From the NCBI RefSeq assembly GCF_026153355.1, contig NZ_CP110636.1, positions 682,001-746,000 of the forward strand: 64,000 bases of DNA, given 5' to 3'. The notes under the pieces are model-generated. The model did not search any database. It saw nothing but the letters and a program-made list of their open reading frames with translations, and had not been told where the DNA came from. Positions 57,621-64,000 of the stretch are shown here, piece by piece. The translations under genes and the position numbers were made by a program. Positions within the stretch are counted from its first letter, which is position 1; each line of letters starts with the position of its first letter. The stretch comes from Streptomyces endophytica (GTDB taxonomy: Bacteria > Actinomycetota > Actinomycetes > Streptomycetales > Streptomycetaceae).

Positions 57621-58403
57621 GTGGAAGTTGTCATCGTTCCGGACGCCACGGCAGGCGGCGAGCTGATCGCGGAGGCCATCGCCACCCTGGTGCGGCGCAA
57701 GCCCCATGCGCTGCTGGGGGTGGCCACCGGCTCGACCCCGCTGCCCATCTACCAGGCGCTTGCGGCGAAGGTGCGGGCCGGCGAGGTGGACGCCTCGCGG
57801 ACCCGGATCTGCCAGCTCGACGAGTACGTCGGACTGCCGGCCGGGCACCCCGAGTCCTACCGCTCGGTGGTGCTGCGCGAGGTGGTCGAGCCGCTCGGTC
57901 TGGACGAGGGCGCGTTCCTGGGTCCGGACGGCACGGCCGAGGACGTGCCGGCCGCCTGTGAGGCGTACGACCGGGCGCTGGGTGAGGCCGGCGGGGTGGA
58001 CCTCCAGCTGCTGGGCATCGGCACCGACGGGCACATCGGCTTCAACGAGCCCTGCTCCTCGCTGGCGTCGCGGACCCGCATCAAGACGCTGACCCGGCAG
58101 ACCCGGGAGGACAACGCCCGGTTCTTCGACAGCCTCGACGAGGTCCCGCACCACGTCATCACCCAGGGCATCGGCACGATCCTGGAGGCCCGGCACCTGG
58201 TGCTGCTGGCCACCGGCGAGGGCAAGGCGGACGCGGTGGCCCGTGCGGTGGAGGGCCCGGTGGCCGCGCTGGTCCCGGCCTCCGCGCTCCAGTTGCACCC
58301 GCACGCCACGGTCGTCGTCGACGAGGCCGCGGCCGGCAAGCTGAAGCTCGCCGACTACTTCCGCGCCACGTACGCGGCGAAGCCGGAGTGGCAGGGCCTC
58401 TGA
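57621..58403 (+). CDS. nagB: Glucosamine-6-phosphate deaminase
   Basis: A 260-residue enzyme turning glucosamine-6-phosphate into fructose-6-phosphate and ammonia, feeding GlcNAc into glycolysis. Family blocks: LGVATGSTPLPIYQAL (phosphate binding), CQLDEYVGLPAGHPESYR with the catalytic Asp, and GIGTDGHIGFNEPCSS with the catalytic His. GTG 57621 begins MEVVIVPDA, the usual start. A dre site precedes it, so DasR should repress it. The das transport operon is 1.8 kb away. Confidence 0.97.
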   Translation: MEVVIVPDATAGGELIAEAIATLVRRKPHALLGVATGSTPLPIYQALAAKVRAGEVDASRTRICQLDEYVGLPAGHPESYRSVVLREVVEPLGLDEGAFLGPDGTAEDVPAACEAYDRALGEAGGVDLQLLGIGTDGHIGFNEPCSSLASRTRIKTLTRQTREDNARFFDSLDEVPHHVITQGIGTILEARHLVLLATGEGKADAVARAVEGPVAALVPASALQLHPHATVVVDEAAAGKLKLADYFRATYAAKPEWQGL

Positions 58404-58434
58404 TCCTTCCGGCGGGCCGGCGCCCGCCGGTGAT

Positions 58435-58475
58435 CCGGCCGGGGCGTTCCTACGGGAGCGCCCCGGCCGGTTTCG
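58435..58475 (+). terminator. nagB terminator
   Basis: A 12-bp stem CCGGCCGGGGCG / CGCCCCGGCCGG (58435-58446 with 58459-58470), followed by TTTCGTCT, 31 bases after the stop. Confidence 0.85.
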
Positions 58476-58501
58476 TCTCTCGGCGGGTCCCGGGGTCTCG
58501 G

Positions 58502-58613
58502 CCGGTCCGGGTCCCAGCCGGTCCGGGCCCCAGCCGGTCCGGGTCCCAGCCGGTCCGGGTCCCAGCCGGTCCGGGTCCCAGCCGGTCCGGGCCTCAGCCG
58601 GCCCGGGCCTCAG
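58502..58613. repeat. Seven tandem 16-bp repeats ending inside the glucosaminidase gene
   Basis: The unit CCGGTCCGGGTCCCAG is repeated seven times with few changes, period 16. The seventh copy contains the glucosaminidase stop codon (58610-58612 on the plus strand). The last two copies carry CCTCAG in place of TCCCAG. It separates convergent nagB and the family 3 gene. Confidence 0.9.
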
Positions 58614-60177
58614 CGGCGCCCGGTGAGGGCCTCGGCCGCGGCCTGGCCGCAGACCCGGGCGGCGCCGTGGGTGGCGAGGTGCAGGGCGCCTTGGGGCGGG
58701 GCCTGGGGGACGCCCATTTCGACGACGGCGGAGTCGGGGCGGGCGGCCAGGAGGGCGGCCAGCGCGTCGGCCATCCAGGGATGGCGGTGGACGTCGCGGA
58801 CGACGGCCACGATCCGGCGGCCGGCGGCCGCGGTGAGCAGGCCCTCGACCAGGGCCGGGGTGCCGGCCGCGGCGGCGACGTCCGCGGTGTAGGTGCCGGT
58901 GCCGGTGCCCGGCAGCAGGCGGGCCAGTTCGGCGGCCACACCCCACGGCGTCTCGTCGCCGACCGCGATGTTGGCGAGCGGGGTGAAGGCCGCGACGTAC
59001 GCGGCGGCGGTCAGCGGTGCGTAGGGCCGCTCGCCGGTGGTGCGGCGCAGGGCACGCCGGGCGGCGGTGAGGCCGATGCCCGGTGCGGGCGCGGCCCCTC
59101 CCCCGCGGCCCCCTCCCCCGCGGCCCCCTCCCCCGCGTCCGCGGCCTGGGTCCAGCGGGCCAGGGCGCGCACCCGTGCCGCGGCATCGGCCAGCCGCTCC
59201 TCCGGCAGTTCGCCGTCGCGCACGGCCGCCACCAGGGCGTCGCGCAGCCGCAGCACGGTGTCCTCGTCGGCCAGTCCGCCGCCCACGCAGATCGCGTCCG
59301 CGCCGGCCGCGAGGGCGAGCACGCTGCCGCATTCGATGCCGTAGGTGGCGGAGATGGCCTGCATCTCCATGCCGTCGGTGACGATCAGGCCGTCGAAGCC
59401 GAGACCGCCCTCGGTGGCGGGGGCGCGCAGCAGGCCGTGCAGGGCGGCCGGGCTGAGCGTGGCGGGGCGTTCGCCGTCCAGGGCGGGCAGCAGGATGTGC
59501 GCGCTCATCACGGCGCGGGTGCCGGCCGCGATCGCGGCGTGGAACGGGACGAGTTCGCGTTCCCGGAGGGTGGGCAGGTCGGCGGCGATCCGCGGCAGGT
59601 CGAGGTGGGAGTCGACGGCGGTGTCGCCGTGGCCGGGGAAGTGCTTGGTGCAGGCGGCCACGCCGGCGGACTGCAGGCCCTCCACGTAGGCGGCGGTGTG
59701 CCGGGCGACCAGCCGCGGGTCGGCGCCGAAGGAGCGGACGCCGATGACCGGGTTGTCCGGGTTGGAGTTGACGTCGGCGGACGGTGCCCAGTTGAGGGTG
59801 ATGCCGCATTCGGCCAGCCGGCGGCCGAGTTCCCGGGCGACCGCGCGGGTCAGGGCCGGGTCGTCGACGGCGCCGAGCGCGTGGTTGCCGGGGAAGGAGG
59901 AGCCGCCGCGCACTTCGAGGCGGGTGACGTCGCCGCCCTCCTCGTCGACGGCGACCAGGACGTCCTCGCGTTCCCGGCGCAACCGGGCGGTCAGGGCGGC
60001 GAGTTGGCCGGGGTCCTCGACATTGCGGCCGAACAGGCCGACCGAGGTGAGGCCCTCGTCGAGCCGGCGCAGCAGCCAGTCGGGGGCGGTGGTGCCGGTG
60101 AAGCCGGGCTGGAGGACGGCGAGCGCGTCGCGGGTGAGGGTGTCGGTGGGGCGTACCGGGCGGACGAGTGGTGGCAT
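58610..60177 (-). CDS. Family 3 glycoside hydrolase, beta-N-acetylglucosaminidase (NagZ-like; frame broken near 59095)
   Basis: About 522 residues after repair. The active-site region is KHFPGHGDTAVDSHLDLP and the nucleophile Asp is in DGLIVTDGMEMQAIS, both typical of NagZ-type enzymes that release GlcNAc. There is no signal peptide, so it should act on imported chitooligosaccharides or muropeptides. A linker with the repeat GEGAAGEGAAGEG is followed by a C-terminal domain. In the linker DNA two repeat units have GGGGG and the third GGGG; adding one G restores AAPAPGIGLTAARR. It follows dasC by 8 bases, as in S. coelicolor. Confidence 0.9.
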
Positions 60178-60185
60178 GGCGTGCG

Positions 60186-61025
60186 TTATCCCTTCACTGC
60201 GCCGGAGGTGAGACCGCCGACCGCCTTGCGTTGCAGGAACAGGAAGAGGACGAGGATCGGGACGGCGAAGAGGGAGGCGGCGGCCATGGTGGCGCCCCAG
60301 TCGTCGCCGAACTGGCTCTGGAACTGCGAGAGCCACAGCGGCAAGGTGCCCGCGTCCGGCTCCTTGTTGAGGACCAGCACCAGGGGGAACTCGTTCCAGG
60401 CGGTGATGAAGCCGAAGAGCGAGGTGGCCATCAGGCCGGGTGCCAGCAGCGGGAAGACGACCTTGCGGAACGCCTGCCGCCGGGAGCAGCCGTCGACCAT
60501 CGCGGACTCCTCCAGTTCCCTGGGCACCGCGGCGACGTAGCCGCGCAGCGTCAGCAGGGTGAAGGGCAGCACCATCAGCGTGTAGAAGCAGGTGAGCGGT
60601 ACCAGGCTGTTGAGCAGGTCGGCGTCCCGGACGATCAGGTAGATGGAGATCACCATGACCTCCCAGGGCGCCATCTGGGCGACCATGAAGGTCAGCAGGA
60701 TGCCGCGGCGGCCCTTGAAGCGCATCCGGGTGAGGGCGAACGCCCCGCAGAGCGCGATGACCAGGGACAGCCCGACGGCCAGGACGGTCACGACGGCCGA
60801 GTTGCCGGCCAGGGCCCAGAAATGGGGGGCGTTCACGGCCGTCGCGAAGTGCTCGACGGTGCCGTGGAAGGGGAACCACACCGGGTCCTCGGTGATGATG
60901 TCCCGGGTCGGTTTGAAGGCCGTGCTGAACATCCAGTAGACGGGGAAGGCGAAGCCGAGGGCGAGCAGGGCCGCCGTGGCGTTGGGCCAGATGCGGCCGG
61001 CTGTCGAAAGGGCCGTGCGCTTCAC
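60186..61025 (-). CDS. dasC: Chitobiose/GlcNAc ABC transporter permease DasC
   Basis: A 279-residue permease with six hydrophobic segments. The EAA loop is ESAMVDGCSRRQAFRKVVFPLLAPG. It pairs with DasB to form the membrane channel of a carbohydrate-uptake CUT1 transporter. GTG 61025 overlaps the dasB stop (GTGA). The ATPase is not encoded here; in streptomycetes MsiK energises such importers. Confidence 0.95.
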   Translation of the reverse strand: MKRTALSTAGRIWPNATAALLALGFAFPVYWMFSTAFKPTRDIITEDPVWFPFHGTVEHFATAVNAPHFWALAGNSAVVTVLAVGLSLVIALCGAFALTRMRFKGRRGILLTFMVAQMAPWEVMVISIYLIVRDADLLNSLVPLTCFYTLMVLPFTLLTLRGYVAAVPRELEESAMVDGCSRRQAFRKVVFPLLAPGLMATSLFGFITAWNEFPLVLVLNKEPDAGTLPLWLSQFQSQFGDDWGATMAAASLFAVPILVLFLFLQRKAVGGLTSGAVKG

Positions 61026-62083
61026 AGCTCGTTCTCCTCTTGCTGTTCCTGCTTGAGCGTCAGGCGCAGGTAGTACGCGGTCAGCACGAGCAGCACGGCG
61101 ATGGTCAGCAGGGAGATCGCGGCGCCCATGCCGAAGTGGAGGTTGCCGACGCCCTCGGTGAAGGCGTAGATCGGCAGGGTTTCGGTGAGCCGGTCCGGGC
61201 CGCCCTGGTTGATCGCGAAGATCTGCGGGAACGCCTTGAAGACCCAGATGATCTCCAGGAACGTGGTGGCCAGGAAGAACGGCTTGAGGAAGGGGAAGGT
61301 GACGGAGGTGAAGACCTTCCAGGTGCCGGCCCCGTCCATCCGGGCGGCTTCGTAGAGCTCCCGGGGGATGGTCGTGGTGGCGGCGTAGAGGTTGAGGGCC
61401 ACGAACGGCAGGGACTGCCAGACGATCAGCACGGTGATCACGAAGAAGGTCGACAGCTGGGTGCCGACCCAGTCGTAGTGGGCCATGGCGTGCCAGCCGA
61501 GTGTGTCGAGCAGCCAGTTGACGACGCCGTAGCGGGAGTCGAAGAGCCACTGGAAGACGGTGGTGGCGGCGACCACCGGCATCGCCCAGGCCAGGACCAG
61601 CGCGAGCGACAGGGTCAGCCGCATCCTCTTGCCGAGCCGGGCCAGCAGCAGGCCGATCAGTACGCCCAGGACCATGATCAGGACGACGTTGACCGCGGTG
61701 AAGACGACGGTCCGGAGGGTGACCCGCCAGAACTGCTCGCTGCCCAGGACCTCCTGGTAGTTGCCGATCCCGCGCCAGTCGGTGAGGTGCTGGATCAGCT
61801 CCTTCATGTTGAGGTTCTGGAAGGAGATCAGGAGGTTGCGGACCAGCGGCCAGCCGAGGAAGACGGCGGTCGCGAGCAGGGCGGGCAGCAGGAGGAGATA
61901 CGGGGTGTGGCGGGTGGGAGGACGAGGAGTGTGGGGGGTGGGAGGACGAGGAGTGCGGCGGGCGGGAGGACGAGGAGTGCGGCGGGCGGGCCGTGTGCCG
62001 CCGGTGCCGCGGTCGGGCGGGGCTGCCCCCTTGCCGGTGCGCGGCGCGGTCTTCTCCACCGCGGCGTCGTGCTGCGCTGCCAT
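61022..62083 (-). CDS. dasB: Chitobiose/GlcNAc ABC transporter permease DasB with proline-rich N-terminus
   Basis: A 353-residue permease. Six hydrophobic segments begin at LLLLPALLATAVFLGWPLV. The EAA loop is YEAARMDGAGTWKVFTSVTFPFLKP (in part). The first 65 residues are odd: Thr/Arg/Pro-rich repeats such as RRTPRPPARRTPRPP encoded by about four tandem 24-27 bp DNA units. Other DasB proteins have shorter N-termini, so this extension is probably recent. ATG 62083 behind GGAGCAGGGG. Confidence 0.93.
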   Translation of the reverse strand: MAAQHDAAVEKTAPRTGKGAAPPDRGTGGTRPARRTPRPPARRTPRPPTPHTPRPPTRHTPYLLLLPALLATAVFLGWPLVRNLLISFQNLNMKELIQHLTDWRGIGNYQEVLGSEQFWRVTLRTVVFTAVNVVLIMVLGVLIGLLLARLGKRMRLTLSLALVLAWAMPVVAATTVFQWLFDSRYGVVNWLLDTLGWHAMAHYDWVGTQLSTFFVITVLIVWQSLPFVALNLYAATTTIPRELYEAARMDGAGTWKVFTSVTFPFLKPFFLATTFLEIIWVFKAFPQIFAINQGGPDRLTETLPIYAFTEGVGNLHFGMGAAISLLTIAVLLVLTAYYLRLTLKQEQQEENEL

Positions 62084-62147
62084 GGGCCCCTGCTCCCCCT
62101 TTGTTGTCGCCGTGTTGCCGTGAAGGCCGGTGTGCACCCGCTGACGC

Positions 62148-62181
62148 GCGTACGGGGCCGGGGACGGCCGGCCCCGTACGC
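62148..62181 (-). promoter_or_regulatory. Intergenic hairpin between dasA and dasB
   Basis: A perfect 14-bp stem GCGTACGGGGCCGG / CCGGCCCCGTACGC with a 6-base loop, 11 bases after the dasA stop. It probably attenuates or stabilises the message so that the binding protein exceeds the permeases. Confidence 0.75.
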
Positions 62182-62192
62182 AGCCGGTGTGG

Positions 62193-63461
62193 TTACTGCT
62201 TGGCGAGCCGCGCGTTGATCTCGGACTCGATGTCCTTGGCGGCGTCGGCCGGGGACTTACCGTTCAGCACGGCCGTCATGTAGTTCTTGAGGGGATTCGG
62301 GACGTTCTCCACGGCGGCCCACTGCGGAATGAGCGGAGTGGTGCCGCCGGACTTCTGTGCCGCGGGGGCGGCGGCCGCGGCGGCCGGATTCTCCTTGGCG
62401 GCGCCGGCCAGGTCGGGGGACTTCGGGGTCCAGCCGACCTCCTTGACCATCTGCCCGTCGTTCTCCTTGGAGAGGGCGACCTTCAGGAATTCCTTGGCGA
62501 GTTCCTGGTTCTTGCCCATTCCGGCCACCGCGAAGTTGGAGCCGCCGAGGAACACTCCCTCGGGCTTGTCCGCGGTCTCACCGGGAATGGTGAAGAATCC
62601 GATGTCCTGCTTGATGTCCGGGTTGGCCTTGACGGCGGTGGCGGCCTCGTAGCCCATGGCGATGACGGCGCCGGTCTTGCCCTTGGCGAAGACCTCGGCC
62701 TGCTGCGGGGTGGCCTCGTCCTTGTTCTTCGGGGCGGTGCTGAAGGACTGGTACTGCCGGTAGATGTCCATGGCCTTGGAGACCTTGGGGTCGCCGAGGT
62801 TGGAGACCCACTTGCCGCCCTGCTTCTTCACCAGTTCGGCGCCGGTGCCGAGGGTCAGCCCGTCGAAGAAGTACCAGTTCTGGCCGGGCAGGTAGAGCGG
62901 TTCGGCGTCGGTCTTCTGCTTGATGGTGTCGAAGTCCTTGAAGAGCTCGGAGCGGGTCTTCGGGATGCCCTTGATACCGGCCTTCGCCCAGATCTTCTTG
63001 TTGTACATCACCACGCGGTTCCCGGCGTACCAGGGCAGTGCGTACTGCTTTCCGTCCACGATCGACGCCTTGTTGAACGCGTCGTTCCAGTCGGCGCCGA
63101 TCTCCTTCTTGAGGTCACCGAGGTCGGCCAGGGCGCCCGCCTTGGCGTAGGCGGCGGTCTGGGTGTTGCCGATTTCGACGACGTCCGGCGGGGTGTCCTC
63201 GGAAAGGGCGGTGCTCAGCTTCTGCTGAATGCCGTTCCACTGCTGGACCTTGAACTCGACGGTGGCGCCGGTCTTCTTCTTGAATTCCTCGGAGACCTGT
63301 TTGGTCCACTGTTCCGGGTTCGACCCGCTCATCACCCATACGGTCAGCTTCTGGCCCTTGAAGCCGTCCGCCCCCGTCTTCCCGCCGTCGCTGGACCCAC
63401 AGGCAGCGACACTCACCAGCATTCCCGCGACCGCCGTCGCTGCTATGAGCCCACGCTTCAT
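62193..63461 (-). CDS. dasA: Chitobiose-binding lipoprotein DasA
   Basis: A 422-residue solute-binding protein of the CUT1 carbohydrate family. Signal peptide with lipobox SVAACG, Cys21. The mature part shows QKLTVWVMSGSNPEQW and DVVEIGNTQTAAYAKAG, typical of this cluster. It captures chitobiose/GlcNAc oligomers for DasBC. Two dre-like sites lie upstream (63495-63510 and 63519-63534), and dasR is divergent. ATG 63461 lies after the GGGGAGAG Shine-Dalgarno. Confidence 0.95.
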   Translation of the reverse strand: MKRGLIAATAVAGMLVSVAACGSSDGGKTGADGFKGQKLTVWVMSGSNPEQWTKQVSEEFKKKTGATVEFKVQQWNGIQQKLSTALSEDTPPDVVEIGNTQTAAYAKAGALADLGDLKKEIGADWNDAFNKASIVDGKQYALPWYAGNRVVMYNKKIWAKAGIKGIPKTRSELFKDFDTIKQKTDAEPLYLPGQNWYFFDGLTLGTGAELVKKQGGKWVSNLGDPKVSKAMDIYRQYQSFSTAPKNKDEATPQQAEVFAKGKTGAVIAMGYEAATAVKANPDIKQDIGFFTIPGETADKPEGVFLGGSNFAVAGMGKNQELAKEFLKVALSKENDGQMVKEVGWTPKSPDLAGAAKENPAAAAAAPAAQKSGGTTPLIPQWAAVENVPNPLKNYMTAVLNGKSPADAAKDIESEINARLAKQ

Positions 63462-63494
63462 TGCGCTCTCCCCTAAAGGCCGGGTGTGGTCTTT

Positions 63495-63510
63495 AATGGT
63501 TTAGACCAGT
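63495..63510 (-). promoter_or_regulatory. dre site 1 upstream of dasA
   Basis: On the minus strand ACTGGTCTAAACCATT, one change in the core TGGTCTAGACCA. It is 34 bases upstream of the dasA start. Confidence 0.85.
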
Positions 63511-63518
63511 TCCCGCAG

Positions 63519-63534
63519 CTTGGCCTAGACCTTT
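63519..63534 (-). promoter_or_regulatory. dre site 2 upstream of dasA
   Basis: On the minus strand AAAGGTCTAGGCCAAG, a weaker match to the dre core. Centre-to-centre distance to site 1 is 24 bases, so two DasR dimers could bind on similar faces of the helix. Confidence 0.65.
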
Positions 63535-63702
63535 TGGGGTGTCAAGGGTGTATAAGAGTCGCTGTCAGGTCCGTTACCGGACCGACATCTGGCGGGCCGG
63601 GACCTGCGAGAGGGCGCGGGGAACCCTTCCGTGCCACGATGTGAGCCGCTACGTACGGAGGAGCCGGTGACGGCAGCAGGACAGGGGTCGGAGAGGCGGG
63701 TC

Positions 63703-64000
63703 ATGGAGACCGAGGGCGGCAGCGCCGAGAGCGGCGGCGGCACGCGGACCGCGCGGGTGCCCAAGTACTACCGCCTCAAGCGGCACTTGCTGGAGATCAC
63801 CGAAACCCTGCCGCCCGGCACCCCGGTCCCGCCCGAGCGCACCCTCGCCGCGGAGTTCGACACCTCGCGGACCACCGTCCGCCAGGCGCTCCAGGAACTG
63901 GTCGTCGAGGGCCGGCTGGAACGCATCCAGGGCAAGGGCACGTTCGTCGCCAAGCCCAAGGTTTCCCAGGCCCTGCAACTGACCTCCTACACGGAGGACA
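63703..64000 (+). CDS. dasR: GlcNAc-responsive regulator DasR (N-terminal part, truncated by window)
   Basis: The first 99 residues of a GntR/HutC regulator. The winged helix reads [65 protein letters not shown] in pieces, nearly identical to DasR from S. coelicolor. It represses aminosugar genes at dre sites and is released by glucosamine-6-phosphate; it also controls development and antibiotics. ATG 63703 follows GAGAGG; GTG 63667 in frame would add 12 residues. The ligand domain lies beyond the window. Confidence 0.95.
   Translation, partial: METEGGSAESGGGTRTARVPKYYRLKRHLLEITETLPPGTPVPPERTLAAEFDTSRTTVRQALQELVVEGRLERIQGKGTFVAKPKVSQALQLTSYTED

Noticed and set aside
58502..58613. CRISPR-like array
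   Set aside because: Units follow each other directly with no spacers; it is a simple tandem repeat.

Overview
This window is high-GC actinomycete chromosome and reads as Streptomyces. It has GTG starts, GTGA/ATGA gene overlaps, a fused 2-oxoglutarate dehydrogenase (Kgd type), nickel superoxide dismutase with its protease, snapalysin, a WhiB-like protein, a SigB/F-type sigma factor with its anti-sigma, and the chitosugar locus dasA-dasB-dasC-dasR beside nagB. From general knowledge, the order kgd ... malic enzyme ... sodX/sodN ... anti-sigma/sigma ... wblE ... nagB ... das matches the core region around SCO5281 to SCO5231 of S. coelicolor. No rRNA, tRNA, CRISPR array, transposase or phage gene was seen.

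Layout. 1-5402: end of a response regulator, its histidine kinase, then kgd and a strong terminator. 5412-17731 (minus strand): an accessory island. It encodes a TIR/NB-ARC/TPR protein, an FxsB-like radical SAM/SPASM maturase, a 79-residue FxsA-like peptide, a von Willebrand A (SAV_2336-type) protein, a MoxR-type AAA+ ATPase, a trypsin-VMAP protein and a TCOD1 (CU044_2847-type) protein. 17884-20357: DUF6104 protein, DUF4097 protein, PadR regulator. 20729-24461: SCO6745-like protein, a large inverted repeat, zinc-type dehydrogenase, malic enzyme. 25001-27771: polar amino-acid ABC transporter. 27853-35189: methyltransferase, CGNR protein, sodX/sodN, YCII protein, LysR/snapalysin pair, GntR plus MFS exporter. 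35388-43636: CorA, MFS with divergent WYL regulator, copper ATPase behind a CsoR-type box, orphan KAS III, glyoxalase-like protein. 43748-53870: glutaminase, AraC regulator, amidase, PLP enzyme, Na+/H+ antiporter, small Zn and GNAT proteins, anti-sigma/sigma pair, lipid kinase. 54190-64000: wblE, PdtaS-like histidine kinase, SDR, then nagB, a family 3 glucosaminidase, dasC, dasB, dasA and the start of dasR, with candidate DasR (dre) sites.

How it works together. The right end is a GlcNAc/chitobiose uptake and catabolism module under DasR. The left island joins two signalling or conflict modules. One is the MoxR-vWA-VMAP-TCOD1 set described as a regulated proteolytic conflict system. The other is an Fxs-type radical SAM peptide system whose third member is a TIR-NB-ARC-TPR protein. 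The peptide carries Tyr-Tyr-Asp where classical family members end in Phe-x-Ser-x-x. This is the most interesting locus in the window.

Caution. About 20 apparent frameshifts fall in otherwise intact genes, and most sit in short G or C runs. They look like uncorrected single-base sequencing errors rather than real gene decay. For such genes I give the full reconstructed span and mark where the frame breaks. Interspersed intergenic repeats shared between distant gaps, and several short tandem repeats, are also described.
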